A stretch of 64,000 nucleotides of DNA from JALEFZ01 sp964564415 (GCA_964564415.1 CAZMAV010000003.1:62001-126000); one strand, 5' to 3'; numbered from the stretch's first letter, positions 1 through 9,567 are shown. Notes: a model not told the origin generated them from the letters alone. Translations and numbers: made by a program.

Positions 1-741
1 CTTTATTTTGACGGGCTTTCAGCCCCAGGAAGGGAGGTATCGTGCCTTGCTGCCCACCTGGAAAAAGCTGGCAGAGCAGATGATGGAAGATGAAGACTTT
101 GGTCAGATGATAGAAAAGAAAAAAATCTATAAAAACTGGCTCAGTGATAACAACATCGACCTTTCTGGAAAGAAAGATATGGCCCATGCCATTGCGATTT
201 ATCAGACCGTTCAGCATTACTTCGAATGGGACGAAAGCTACTGGACCTAGGTACCCGGGGCATCAAAGAAATCCTGGAGGAGAGAAAGGCTACTTCGGGA
301 GAAATCAACATCTTTCTGACCAGCCTCTTTCGCTATCTGGGCTTTGAGGCTTATCCCGCTCTCCTTTCGACCCGCGGCAATGGGTAGGTATTTTCGGCCT
401 ACCCTTTATTCAACCAGCTCAACCACGTGGTCTATGCCCCCAAGGTAGAAGATAAATACATAACCCTGGATGCCTCCGACCGCTACTGCAAATTTGCTAT
501 GCTTCCCAGGGCAGCTCTCAACGAGCAAGCCTTCCTCTTGATGGGGGAGAGGCCTCAGTGGATACCACCTATGCCCTATACCTTGTACTACGAATATGAA
601 GAGAAAGTCTCTGGGACCATGTAGATCCAGCCCTGGGCATCCCTGGACCCTACCCAAAAATCCCTTCAAAGGGCTAGCTTCGAGGTGAAGGTTCCCAAAG
701 ACCTGGACTTGCAAGCAGTTCAGTTTCGCTTTAATCTTTAG
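1..741 (+). pseudogene. Decayed DUF3857/transglutaminase-like genes, fused remnants (5' end outside window)
   Basis: Reading frame 2 to about base 250, then frame 1, reads through as a transglutaminase-like domain typical of Bacteroidota DUF3857 proteins. It includes a conserved block around GEINIFLTSLFRYLGFEAYP and an LLSTRGNG segment. There is a frameshift near 248-250, a TAG at 385-387 and a TAG at 622-624, so no full product can be made. After about base 570 the similarity jumps from the end of the transglutaminase domain to what looks like the N-terminal DUF3857 domain (PYTLYYEYE, then ASFEVKVPKDLDL). This suggests that two tandem paralogues were joined by a deletion. Reading stops at 741. 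The matching C-terminal part lies beyond the AT-rich block, at 2994-3634. The family assignment comes from recalled family patterns and was not searched. Confidence 0.6.
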
Positions 742-787
742 TTTTAATTTTCATTTGATAATTATAATCTAATTCATTGCACACAGA

Positions 788-2170
788 TTAGTAAAAATAA
801 CTTGCTTCGTTTATCCAATGAAAACGTCTTTTCATTAATCTGAAGTTATTTATTTCAATGCGCCTTCGTTTGGCGGTTATTTCAACAGAATCGTTTTTGA
901 TGGCTCCCTTTACTTTTAGCGTTGTTGAATCAAGTAATTCGAAGTTTAAACTGCTTACTAATTGTCGGGCTACCAATATTGAATCCATCTTCACATAAGT
1001 ATCATCCGTGGGACCTAGCTCATTGTATATCTCCTGCATTTTTGTTGACAGATCAGTTAAATCGCCTAACAATATGATCTCTTTTTTATCTGCGGCCACA
1101 GATGCGAATGCGATACTGTCTCCATCAAAGCGAACCGCCTCAAGCATTCTGTCCCCAATGACCAGCTGTTGCCAACGTAAAGGATGGTCGCTTGATAGGG
1201 CATCTCTATTTATTACAAAGGTATCAATATCATAAATACCGGAATATTCGGATTTGGCCTCTAAACTTTCTTTGTTGCTCTTTTGATAACCAATATTGTT
1301 TTTCATATGGCTAAATAGAACAAAACCAATTACTAAAATTTTCAGTACTATTTTTGAGATGTTCATCCATCCTTTTTGAAAAAAAGGCGCTTTGATAACA
1401 GGAAGAGAAATGGCTTGCCCAGTGAAGAAAAAATGATATATCCGTTTTGTATCTCTGAGCACTAAGAAAAGGGCCATGAAAAATAAAGCTGTTGGATACA
1501 TTTTAGCGTGCACATCAAAACTGTAGTTGACAGCTATTATGTTGGCAAGAGCTGCCATGGTAAGTAGTGCCCCGAAGGTTGTTGTTCTTCGGAAAAGCAA
1601 GAGTAATCCGGCAATCTCAGCTATACCCATAAAAACATTATATCCATGAGAATATCCAAAAAAAGCCCATGCAAGATGCATAGGTGACATGTCTCCCACA
1701 GTCTGAGTCAATGTGTAATAACCAAGTTCAGGAAATTGAATTCTGAAAAATTTATAAAGCCCAAAAAGAAACATCGTGAATGCTAAATAGTAACGGATAA
1801 TTGCCGTTAGCCAATAATAAAGCACATCATAATTTTTCCTTTTTCTATCTGCTAAACCCCACGCGATTGTTCCTATTATAGCCACAAGTGCTATTATGAA
1901 ATACAGCAAGTAGACGTAAGTTCTATCGTTGTGTTCACCATCATATGGGGATACAATGACATATGGAATATGAAACATATATTTCCCAACCCAGAAAATT
2001 ATGCTATCTAAAAGAGTTGAAAGGTTACCATAATAGTATATGTACGACAAAATAGGATTGGATGACCAATCAAGTAAAATGATAAACAGGATAAAAAATA
2101 TCAGAGCAAACCGGAATCCAATTTTCTGGCAGCTATTCCATGTCGGTGGCAGAGTAGATATTTTTTCCAT
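788..2170 (-). CDS. DoxX-like multi-pass membrane protein with C-terminal soluble domain
   Basis: The 460-residue protein has about eight hydrophobic segments in its first 290 residues, including runs near 18-35, 86-105, 118-140, 198-215, 222-240 and 270-290. A hydrophilic C-terminal domain of about 170 residues follows. The helix pattern and the GxxKF / AEIAGLLLLF stretch resemble DoxX-family membrane proteins. The substrate or redox role is unknown. Base composition is clearly AT-richer than the genes on either side, and the gene sits between the two halves of a broken transglutaminase-family gene. I infer that it arrived with the inserted block. No RNA signals or mobility genes are seen beside it. 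Membrane location is well supported; the family name is moderately supported. Confidence 0.7.
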   Translation of the reverse strand: MEKISTLPPTWNSCQKIGFRFALIFFILFIILLDWSSNPILSYIYYYGNLSTLLDSIIFWVGKYMFHIPYVIVSPYDGEHNDRTYVYLLYFIIALVAIIGTIAWGLADRKRKNYDVLYYWLTAIIRYYLAFTMFLFGLYKFFRIQFPELGYYTLTQTVGDMSPMHLAWAFFGYSHGYNVFMGIAEIAGLLLLFRRTTTFGALLTMAALANIIAVNYSFDVHAKMYPTALFFMALFLVLRDTKRIYHFFFTGQAISLPVIKAPFFQKGWMNISKIVLKILVIGFVLFSHMKNNIGYQKSNKESLEAKSEYSGIYDIDTFVINRDALSSDHPLRWQQLVIGDRMLEAVRFDGDSIAFASVAADKKEIILLGDLTDLSTKMQEIYNELGPTDDTYVKMDSILVARQLVSSLNFELLDSTTLKVKGAIKNDSVEITAKRRRIEINNFRLMKRRFHWINEASYFY

Positions 2171-2223
2171 GAGAATTATTTTTTACATCTGCACAATGGT
2201 TACGAATGTTGTGCACAGTTATT

Positions 2224-2985
2224 TTAATAGCTCAATTCTTTTTTATAAGTCAGATTGTAGATTTTTTTTGATTCTGATATTTCGTCTATTCTCTGAATAA
2301 TTGTTTGGTATTCATCTTCATTGTTGAGGTTTTTCATCCAAACACCTGCACTTTTAACTCCTCTAAATTCAAAAAAGTCGTTGTGAAATCAAACTAAAGT
2401 CATTGTCCCATAAGCAGCCAAAGATCCACGATTTCCCTCGAGTGGAAAAGGGTATTTTGCTTCTTTAAGTATACTGCCAAGTTTTCTAATTGCCTTGTCA
2501 AAAGCGTCCGTTTTATCAGCTTTAATTTTTATATTCAATCATATGAGCTAACGGAAACTCTGAAACGGAAATTTGCTCAACCGTACTCCAAGGCGGTAAC
2601 ATTTGTTTTAGATAATTTTTGTCTGATGTAATTCCAATGTCTTTTATGGATTCAATTGCTTTTTCAAATCCAATTCCCAAATTTTGATTTTGAAATGCGG
2701 TTCTGTAATCTTCAGCTGTCAGGATATCTTTTATTCCTTCACTAAAATTAGCTGTTAAATATTGGCCTTTGTTAGACTCGTAAAGTAGCCAATCATAATT
2801 TTCATTAAGCTTAACTTTTTTAGCGAATTTAGATAGAGAATTCAGATTCTTTTCGAATTCCATAATATCGGTTGAGTCAACAGATAAAATAAAATTGAGT
2901 GTATATTTCGATATCACTTTCGTTAATTGATTTTTGGCTAAATGCAATTATCGGAATGAACAAAATGATTATCAGAATTCTCATT
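2224..2985 (-). pseudogene. Broken gene for a small secreted protein
   Basis: On the minus strand an ATG at 2985 starts a clean signal peptide (MRILIIILFIPIIAFSQ). The frame then stops at a TGA after the residues FYFIC. The neighbouring frame continues from about 2895 to 2522 with a coherent hydrophilic sequence (DSTDIMEFEKNL onward). A second frame change near 2525 leads into another coherent stretch (KADKTDAFDKAIRKL), which is interrupted by one in-frame TGA before FHNDFFEF and ends with TAA at 2224-2226. Joined, the pieces would make a secreted protein of about 250 residues. I do not recognise the family. Three lesions imply a pseudogene, although sequence error could explain one or two. 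It shares the AT-rich composition of the DoxX-like gene next to it. Confidence 0.55.
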
Positions 2986-2993
2986 TTTTTAAT

Positions 2994-3634
2994 TGTGTAC
3001 AACGGGAAAATACCCGCTATATGAGTATCCAATGGGGGATAGGAGGCTTTCAGACCATACCTGCCCAAAAGGTAGAGCAAACCGGTTATGGAGATCGCAA
3101 GGCTCTCATCTACTCCATGAAAGGCATGCTGGAAGCCATTGACATTCCTTCTTACGCCTGGGAGTATCCAGTGCTGAAATCACTAATTTTCAGATCGAAA
3201 AAGAGAAAAATAGGCCGATTTGTAGCCCGGATTATCAACTGTCCTGCCGCAGTTGGGCGAAAAAGTCAGGTTCGAGGCTCTTTCTCAAACTACATCAATT
3301 GGAAGCCCCCATTTCCATTTCCCACAAGGACGAAAACCGGAAACTTCCCCTCGTATGGAAGTTAGCCTTTCAAGATCAGGACAGCATCTTCACAGATATA
3401 CCAGAGGGATAAGTAGGGGAATCGATGAACCAGGAAGAAATTATTGTGGACCGCCCTTACGGTCATTACAAGGCCAGGGTCCAACTCACCGACCAAGGAG
3501 ATATCCTCCATAAAAAAGAATGGAAGCGGGACAAATGCTTTTTGGATCTGGAAGAATATGAAGCCTTTCGGGAGTTTTTTATGGAGGTAAGAAAGGCAGA
3601 CCAGCAACAGGTGGTTCTCAACAAGCGATCCTAA
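2994..3634 (+). pseudogene. C-terminal remnant of DUF3857/transglutaminase-like gene
   Basis: Frame 3 from about 2994 gives a block typical of the second half of DUF3857 proteins (RYMSIQWGIGGFQTIPA, then GYGDRKALIYSMKGMLEA). The usual family block is GYGDCKALSNYMKALL, so the catalytic Cys position reads Arg here. The frame changes near 3170-3188, runs to a TAA at 3410-3412, and resumes in the same frame with RPYGHYKARVQL and YEAFREFFMEVRKADQQQVVL, ending at 3634. This last block matches the family's C-terminal end. The remnant therefore has a frameshift, a nonsense codon, an apparent internal deletion and a lost catalytic residue. Its missing N-terminus plausibly lies at about 570-741, on the far side of the AT-rich block. 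Confidence 0.6.
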
Positions 3635-3648
3635 AAAGATCCTATCGT

Positions 3649-3685
3649 GGGCTGGGGAATCTGACCTCCTCAGCCCCTTTTTTTT
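3649..3685 (+). terminator. Rho-independent terminator downstream of the remnant
   Basis: GGGCTG at 3649-3654 pairs with CAGCCC at 3671-3676. Extra G/C pairs are possible inside the loop, and a run of eight T follows at 3678-3685. It lies just after the TAA of the plus-strand remnant and overlaps the 3' end of the minus-strand DUF1266 gene. Confidence 0.6.
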
Positions 3686-4701
3686 CCATAGAGGGAGAGG
3701 TTCCAGTCCAAGATATTCCAGGGGCTATCGGGCTTTTCCAGGAGTTGATGGAAGGCTGTCTGGTACATGGCCCCATCTTTATTCATTTCGACGACGGACC
3801 AAAATTCCCGGGCATACAAAAAATGTCGTCCCATGTCTTCCCAGGATTCGTAGCGGGCCTGAAGGACCTGGGCAGCTGAAAGGATGTGGTTCCAGGCATC
3901 TTTTTCATCCAGCCATTCTGCCTGCCTTCCCTGCCGGCACAGGTCGATGAGGCGAAGGTAATCCCAAGCCAGAAAGCTAAGGTAGCGGACATTGTACTTG
4001 TTTTCTTCGATCATCGCTACCCGATGCCCTTCCTCTTCTCTTTCTTCCGGACTGTCGAGCCCATATTTTCCTTCCTCTACCTCAGCCAAATAATTTTTGA
4101 GGCCCTCTGCATCCATCCTGCCTATCCGTTGGATCACGTCGTGAAACTCGTGGCGATGCCCCTGCTCCATCAGCCAATGAATGATGGTCTCCAGATCCTC
4201 TTCATCCTGAATATCCCAATCTCGCCGGAGTTTGCGCCGGGCAGCCTTGACTTGTAATCCACCCCCTGCTTTTCCTGCCAGGGTCTCATTGTCCATTCCC
4301 CTTACCCGAGCCAGCATAGCGGCTGCCGCCAAAGCCCAATTGTAGGCATTGGGTTGAATCTGAGCTTCTTCTTTTTTCTGGAAGGGTTTTTTCAAGGAAG
4401 TCAAAAGGACCGACTTCAGGCGGGAAGCCTGAAAAACCAGGAGAAGTAAGGCAAGGATGGATAGCAATACCCATAGAGGTCCCTGCCAGCCATACATTCG
4501 GTGAAAAAGATAGATTCCCCCTATCACGAGGGAAAGACCTACCAGGATATAGGCCAGTACGATTCTATAATAACTAAAGGATTTGCTGTCTTTGACCTCG
4601 CCCTTTCCGGCAAGTACCCTTTTCTTACGGATGGCCTGCCAGGCCAGGCCCCAAAAGAAGAGTCCTCCAAGGGTAACCGCCAATGCCCCTCCATCTATCA
4701 T
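3670..4701 (-). CDS. DUF1266 domain membrane protein
   Basis: The 343-residue protein has a hydrophobic segment at the extreme N-terminus and two more near 45-65 and 73-90, followed by a soluble domain from about 120. The soluble part shows the DUF1266 pattern: W-I near the start, then TIIHWLMEQGHRHEF, then an AWDYLRLIDLCR segment, an acidic DEKDAWNHILSAAQ helix and a final SWEDMGRHFLYAREFW motif. The function of DUF1266 is unknown; members are often found alone or with secretion and polymorphic-toxin genes. The gene begins 13 bases after the stop of the lipoprotein gene at 4715-5785 on the same strand, so the two may be co-transcribed. Confidence 0.8.
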   Translation of the reverse strand: MIDGGALAVTLGGLFFWGLAWQAIRKKRVLAGKGEVKDSKSFSYYRIVLAYILVGLSLVIGGIYLFHRMYGWQGPLWVLLSILALLLLVFQASRLKSVLLTSLKKPFQKKEEAQIQPNAYNWALAAAAMLARVRGMDNETLAGKAGGGLQVKAARRKLRRDWDIQDEEDLETIIHWLMEQGHRHEFHDVIQRIGRMDAEGLKNYLAEVEEGKYGLDSPEEREEEGHRVAMIEENKYNVRYLSFLAWDYLRLIDLCRQGRQAEWLDEKDAWNHILSAAQVLQARYESWEDMGRHFLYAREFWSVVEMNKDGAMYQTAFHQLLEKPDSPWNILDWNLSLYGKKRG

Positions 4702-4714
4702 AGCCTACATTCGC

Positions 4715-5785
4715 TTACTGCAGAAGGTTGACCCGAAGGTAGTCCGCGGATAGGGCTGTCTGCCCACCTACATAATAGGCCATCAAAAAACCCGGAAGTG
4801 GCTCTGCCTCATAGATGTCTACAAACTTTTCGTTGACATAGATATAGTAGAACTGCCCCAATTTCCTAATGGTCAGCTTGTTGAAGTCGTTTCCTCTGAA
4901 GTTGGTCAATTCGATGATGGAAGAAAAGCCCGTCTCCCATTGTCCGGAGAAAAAGGTCCCGTCGCTGGAAAAGCCCATGAAATAGAAATCGTTGGTCCTA
5001 CTCCCTCCCCATTCTAATAGGGCGAGGTTTTCTCCTGATTCTATCTTGATGGTAGTTTCAATTTCATAATCCTGATCTTGGTTGAGGGCGACCAGTGTAG
5101 AAGCCAAAAAGGCCTGATCCTGCTTGGATTCAAAGTAAAACTCACCATTGCTGATCCGCCCTTCTGCATTTTCGTTAGAGAGGATGGGCCATCCATTGGC
5201 ATTGTTGTCGAATTCATCCAGGAAGATAGGACTGCGGGTAGCGACCAAGCTGTTGAAATCGGGGATATCGCTGGCCCAGTCCGGTTCACCTGTGCTTTGG
5301 TCAAATAGTTCGTCGATATAATACTCCCGCTTGAAGCCGTTGAGTTTGGGTCCGTAAAGCTGGGTGGAGGTTGTCAGCATGATGCTGGCAAAATTACCAT
5401 TGGTGAGCTGGTCGTCCCTATGCTGGAGTCGGTCCAGGATACAGTGACCCAACTCGTGAAAGACCAGAAATTCCCTGCTGGATTCATTGTTTTGCCAGGT
5501 AAAGGAAGTGGTATCCAGTACAATGCGGGGAATAGAATTTCTTCGATTGGAGACAATGCATTGTCCGGCAGCATCTACCCCGGAATTACTTTCCAGGTCA
5601 GTCCCAAATTCGACGATCAACTCATCGATGGTCAGGGGAATTCCTCTTAGGGCGGCTTCTTCTTCAAAGGATTCGATAAAGGGCATGACTTCATCAGGAA
5701 TCATCAGGGGCTCGATATTGTCTTGGGTACAACTGACGAGCCAGAGTAAAAAAATGCCGGGGAGGATAAAAAACGACCTGGTCAT
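4715..5785 (-). CDS. Putative zinc-protease lipoprotein with LamG-like C-terminal domain
   Basis: The 356-residue protein has a lipoprotein signal (MTRSFFILPGIFLLWLVSC) with Cys at about residue 19. Around residue 150 there is FHELGHCILD, an HExxH-type zinc-binding motif of metalloproteases. A beta-rich domain of about 150 residues follows (NANGWPILSNENAEGRISNGEFYF onward, ending DYLRVNLLQ), resembling LamG/concanavalin-type domains. Cys residues near HELGHC and in DAAGQCIVS may form a disulfide. The third zinc ligand cannot be assigned with confidence. Likely location is a membrane-anchored lipoprotein facing the periplasm or cell surface. It is probably co-transcribed with the DUF1266 gene downstream. 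Protease activity is inferred only from the motif. Confidence 0.65.
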   Translation of the reverse strand: MTRSFFILPGIFLLWLVSCTQDNIEPLMIPDEVMPFIESFEEEAALRGIPLTIDELIVEFGTDLESNSGVDAAGQCIVSNRRNSIPRIVLDTTSFTWQNNESSREFLVFHELGHCILDRLQHRDDQLTNGNFASIMLTTSTQLYGPKLNGFKREYYIDELFDQSTGEPDWASDIPDFNSLVATRSPIFLDEFDNNANGWPILSNENAEGRISNGEFYFESKQDQAFLASTLVALNQDQDYEIETTIKIESGENLALLEWGGSRTNDFYFMGFSSDGTFFSGQWETGFSSIIELTNFRGNDFNKLTIRKLGQFYYIYVNEKFVDIYEAEPLPGFLMAYYVGGQTALSADYLRVNLLQ

Positions 5786-5902
5786 TTTGCTTCAATAATT
5801 TTAAGTATAATACTTAGTTTCTTCCAAAAAGAGAATGCAGAATTTTCTACCATCAGACTTGGGATAGCAAAAATGCCTTTTAGTTTGATGCCAACCAAGG
5901 AT

Positions 5903-6631
5903 TTATCCAAACACCTCGGCAAAAACCTTCATGGTCTGAGGATACTGGAAACCATCGATGTGCCATTGATAATAGACAAAGAGAAGTTTGATCAGCTCTC
6001 GTTTTTCTTCGCTGCTAAAGCGTATTTGCTGTACCGAGTCTTCCTCGGGTAATAGACTATCGCTGCTGTATAAAAATTGCCTGAGCAGACCCACAATTCT
6101 ATCCGATCGCTCCGAAGCTGAGATGATTCCCGTTTTGGGATCAAAGCTTGCTCCTGCTTTGCCCTCTGTCTGATCACTGGGAAAGAAACCCAGGTGGCGA
6201 GTCAGGTGAACCAGAAAAAAAATAAAGAAGTGAATCAGCCTATTTTCTGCTTCGTCGAGGCGAAGGATCATTTTTTTGAGGAAAACGTACAGTTCCCGGT
6301 CTTCTCCCCCTTCCTTGACGGTATCGTAAAAGATCTCCACCATGGCCAGTCCAAGGGATAATTTGATAGGTTCGGTCTGGGCCGTATGTAGGAGGTGAAC
6401 CAACCTTCCCTCCCTGATGCTGTGCAAATCCCTGTTGGGACGCTCCTGGTAGATAATCTCCACAATAGACAAAGGCTGGAAGTAGCTAAATTTCTGCCTG
6501 CCTCTGGCGGAGCGAAAGCCTTTGAGGATGAAACTCATCCTCCCCCTATCCAGGGTAAACACCGTCATGATGAGGTTGGAATCCTGATGCTTGAGGGTGC
6601 GCAGCACAATGCCTTCCGTCTTATGAATCAC
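5903..6631 (-). CDS. recO: DNA repair protein RecO
   Basis: RecO helps RecF/RecR load RecA onto SSB-coated DNA in recombinational repair. The 242-residue product starts MIHKTEGIVLRTLKHQDSN, the classic RecO N-terminal OB-fold opening, and has the expected length. The start codon is GTG at 6631, chosen because the family begins exactly here; the next in-frame ATG would remove about 20 conserved residues. No cysteine cluster is present, so it belongs to the RecO type without a zinc site. The start overlaps the 3' end of the upstream gene by 11 bases, which suggests translational coupling. Confidence 0.92.
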   Translation of the reverse strand: MIHKTEGIVLRTLKHQDSNLIMTVFTLDRGRMSFILKGFRSARGRQKFSYFQPLSIVEIIYQERPNRDLHSIREGRLVHLLHTAQTEPIKLSLGLAMVEIFYDTVKEGGEDRELYVFLKKMILRLDEAENRLIHFFIFFLVHLTRHLGFFPSDQTEGKAGASFDPKTGIISASERSDRIVGLLRQFLYSSDSLLPEEDSVQQIRFSSEEKRELIKLLFVYYQWHIDGFQYPQTMKVFAEVFG

Positions 6632-7193
6632 TGTTGAAGTACTTGGGAGAAACGATCCGTGAAGGGCGAAACCTCATGGCTCGGTCCAGGCTTTCTCTTT
6701 CTTCCTCATAGACCGCCAGCAATTCTTGATAGATATCTTCCCCGTCCATAAGGGCAGCCTTGCCCGCCAGTGGGGAAAGTACATTGTCTGGAAAAAGCAG
6801 TAACTCCGAAAAGTCCATTTGCTGACGGGTAGCTCTGAGCAGTTCTTCCCCCTCGATCAGCCCTGCATCCCCATTTTCTTTGATTACCGGCCCCAATATG
6901 ATCATCTGTATGGGATCTATCAAAGAAAGAAGGGTCGATGTCTTGATGATCAACTGACCTGCCTCATCGCGCTTGACAAGGTCCCTCTGATCAGCAGAAA
7001 AAGCATTGTTATAGACCATAGCCTCGCTAAAGAGGCTGGAAAGACGCTTGGTCACAAAGCGGGTATCTCTGATGCTTCCGTCAAAACTTTCGTGGATCAC
7101 AAGGGCTTTCTCCGGACTTTTAAAATTAAAAACCAGGTCTCTGATCAGGAGGCGGTCCCTGAGATTGGCTTCGGATAGGTAGATTAACTTCAC
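6621..7193 (-). CDS. Uncharacterised protein between recO and porZ
   Basis: I do not recognise this protein of about 190 residues. It begins with a beta-strand-like KLIYLSEANLRDRLLIRDL segment and is soluble, with no signal peptide or membrane segment. A hydrophobic centre (PIQMIILGPVI) suggests an alpha/beta fold. There is no ATG at the start. GTG at 7193 gives the natural-looking opening MKLIYLSEAN; TTG at 7205 is the alternative. The 3' end overlaps recO by 11 bases, and the stop of porZ lies 58 bases upstream of the GTG start. The placement suggests a cytoplasmic housekeeping or cofactor protein expressed with recO, but this is only inference. Confidence 0.65.
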   Translation of the reverse strand: MKLIYLSEANLRDRLLIRDLVFNFKSPEKALVIHESFDGSIRDTRFVTKRLSSLFSEAMVYNNAFSADQRDLVKRDEAGQLIIKTSTLLSLIDPIQMIILGPVIKENGDAGLIEGEELLRATRQQMDFSELLLFPDNVLSPLAGKAALMDGEDIYQELLAVYEEERESLDRAMRFRPSRIVSPKYFNSDS

Positions 7194-7251
7194 AGAATCA
7201 TTCAAATAAAATGTACGGAAAGGTAAGGAAAAAATGGGCCTTCTTTTAGCC

Positions 7252-9567
7252 CTATCTGCCGATTACCGTAAACTTACCCACGCAGGAATTGTCGCCGTTG
7301 GGATCGGCAATCAAGGCAAGGTAGACACCTGAGCGCACGGGATTGCCTCTTACATCCAAGCCATCCCACACGGCCCTGCCCCCCTGGGCTTCCAGTTTTC
7401 GGACCAGCATACCTGATACTGTAACGATGTTGACGGTGGAATTCTGGACCGAACCCTCGATAATGATGCTCCCATCATGGTCAGGGTTCACCGGATTGGG
7501 ATAAACAAATACCTCTTCGCATATTCTGTCGCCTTCTGTGGCGTCTCCCCAGTAGCTGACCAGTCCCTTGTCGGTGGCAATAAAGACCTCTCCCGTGCTG
7601 GGGTCTATGCTAATATCGATGATCTCATTGGAGGGTAGGGGGCTGTTTTTGGTGGTAAATTGTAGGATTTGTTCATCTCCATCCTCCCCGATCAGGAATA
7701 CACCTTCGTTGGTCCCAAACCATTTGCGGTTGCCTCCATCCACGGCGATGGCAAACACCGATGTCAAGGCCAGGAGTCGCCGTCCATCCAGAATGGGCTG
7801 GGAAGCATCCTCGATGATTCCCTGAGAAAAGCTAAAGGGATTAAAAAAGACGGCTACTCCTTCAGAGGTTCCCACCCAAATAAAACCGTCTTTGTCTTTG
7901 GCAATTGAAAATACCTGATTGCTGGGCAGTCCTCCCTGTCTGGCTGCATTTCTCAGCAGGAGCACCTGCCCATCGGTTAGCTCTTCTGTTTCGGCATTAT
8001 CGGAAAAAACCATGAGGCCCTTGTCCTTGATGATCATCCATTTGCTTCCAAAATCGTCGACGATCATGTTGACCGCCCGAAAATCGGAGGGAAAAATATT
8101 GGGGGAGGGCGTCTGCCAACTGCCATCCGGGGCCCTAACGGCCAGGGGAGGGCGGGCATCATCGAAGCAGGCCCAGAGATTGCCGGCGGGATCTATGCCC
8201 AGGCCACTGGTTCGTGTATTAAAGTTTACTTTGTTGATGTCGCAGGCTCCGTCGATGGTAGGCAGCCCCTCCTCGCAGGTATAAAAATCCGTGACCATTG
8301 TATCTTCTAGCTCGATCACCCCCTGCCCCCAACTTCCTGCGTAGATTTTTCCATTACTTTCATCCCTGATGATTCGGGCAATGCCATAGCCCACTACAGA
8401 AGGCAAAGCACCGTTGAGGGTGTCGAGAATGGTCCATGACCGATTTTCATTGCTGTAGGAATAAATCCCTGCGGAACTACCCGTTGGAATAAAATTAGGT
8501 CCGAAACCCCTGGGTGCGATGTACAAACGTCCATCTCCGGAGGCCATTTCTGCTACCTCATTGGTCTTGGGGCCGTCGGGGATGACCACACTTACCTGGA
8601 AGGCATCGAAAATCTGAAGCCCCTTTCCGGTGGTAATGTTATAATAGAGTCTGCTGCTGGTAAGCACAATATCGCTCAGGTTGGCCCCCAGGTTATATAT
8701 GTCCAGGGTGCCAATGTCATTCCTCACGATGGCCTGGCTACCTGCCGAAACCCCCACCTGATTGAACCCTACGTGGAGCCGGTTCCAGTTTTCTTCGAGG
8801 GCAGGGTCTGTGCTGGCCCAGGTTTCACCGTCTTCGGAGGCATAGAAGCTATTAGGGGTGATGATGTAGATCCCCCGGTTGTTAGAAGCAACCTCCTTGA
8901 TCAGATTGGCTTCCGGTATCTGGGCATTAGGGGGATAGGCCTGCCAGGCAGAGGGATCGCGGAGGTTGGGGAAATTTTTATCAATAAAATACAAACCGCC
9001 ATCTTCCAGGGTGATCCATATTTTTTCGTCAAACACCGTGACAGAATTGACCAGCTGGCTGGCGGGATTGTCTCCAAACTGAGCTATATCCGCGACGGGA
9101 AGTCCTGTTGCCTGTTCAAAGACTACCAGTCCAAATCCCGTAGCCACGTAGAGGAATCCGTCCCCTTCAAAAAAATCGTTGATGGACTTATTGGGGAAGG
9201 TACGGTTTCGCTGAATATCGGATAGAAAATTGATTTTTTCCGGATCGTCGAAGAAGTTAATCATTCCATCCTGGTAGCCTACATAAATGCGATCGGTCTC
9301 CGGGGCGTAATAAATGGCAGAACCTGAAAGGCTACTTAGCCCATCTACCGTAGTAAAGGAGCGTATTTCCTGGGTATTTTTATGAAAAGAATAAATGCCT
9401 CCGGTGGTCAGGACGTAAATTTCGTCTCCTTTTTCTGCACCATGGCGGCCATCTTGGAGGCTGACGTAGGCTTCCCAACTTCCTACCGCTCTAGTCTGAG
9501 AAAAGACAAATGATGTGGCGGACAAGGACAACATCAGGAGTAGCAAGGCATACTTAATTAACTTCAT
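7252..9567 (-). CDS. porZ: PorZ-like two-component-propeller protein of the type IX secretion system
   Basis: The product of about 771 residues has a signal peptide (MKLIKYALLLLMLSLSATSFVFSQ). Two beta-propeller-like halves follow, with repeated motifs of the type IYVGYQDGMINFFD, YVATGFGLVVFE, GFIWVGTSEGVAVF and RKWFGTNEGVFLI. The C-terminal domain begins EVFVYPNPVNPD and ends RSGVYLALI, resembling type IX sorting-type domains. PorZ is a surface component of the attachment/sortase complex that handles A-LPS in Porphyromonas. Its position next to recO is a recurring Bacteroidota arrangement. An upstream in-frame start at 9621 is possible, but the ATG at 9567 directly precedes the signal peptide. 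It implies a type IX system elsewhere in the genome. Confidence 0.85.
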   Translation of the reverse strand: MKLIKYALLLLMLSLSATSFVFSQTRAVGSWEAYVSLQDGRHGAEKGDEIYVLTTGGIYSFHKNTQEIRSFTTVDGLSSLSGSAIYYAPETDRIYVGYQDGMINFFDDPEKINFLSDIQRNRTFPNKSINDFFEGDGFLYVATGFGLVVFEQATGLPVADIAQFGDNPASQLVNSVTVFDEKIWITLEDGGLYFIDKNFPNLRDPSAWQAYPPNAQIPEANLIKEVASNNRGIYIITPNSFYASEDGETWASTDPALEENWNRLHVGFNQVGVSAGSQAIVRNDIGTLDIYNLGANLSDIVLTSSRLYYNITTGKGLQIFDAFQVSVVIPDGPKTNEVAEMASGDGRLYIAPRGFGPNFIPTGSSAGIYSYSNENRSWTILDTLNGALPSVVGYGIARIIRDESNGKIYAGSWGQGVIELEDTMVTDFYTCEEGLPTIDGACDINKVNFNTRTSGLGIDPAGNLWACFDDARPPLAVRAPDGSWQTPSPNIFPSDFRAVNMIVDDFGSKWMIIKDKGLMVFSDNAETEELTDGQVLLLRNAARQGGLPSNQVFSIAKDKDGFIWVGTSEGVAVFFNPFSFSQGIIEDASQPILDGRRLLALTSVFAIAVDGGNRKWFGTNEGVFLIGEDGDEQILQFTTKNSPLPSNEIIDISIDPSTGEVFIATDKGLVSYWGDATEGDRICEEVFVYPNPVNPDHDGSIIIEGSVQNSTVNIVTVSGMLVRKLEAQGGRAVWDGLDVRGNPVRSGVYLALIADPNGDNSCVGKFTVIGR

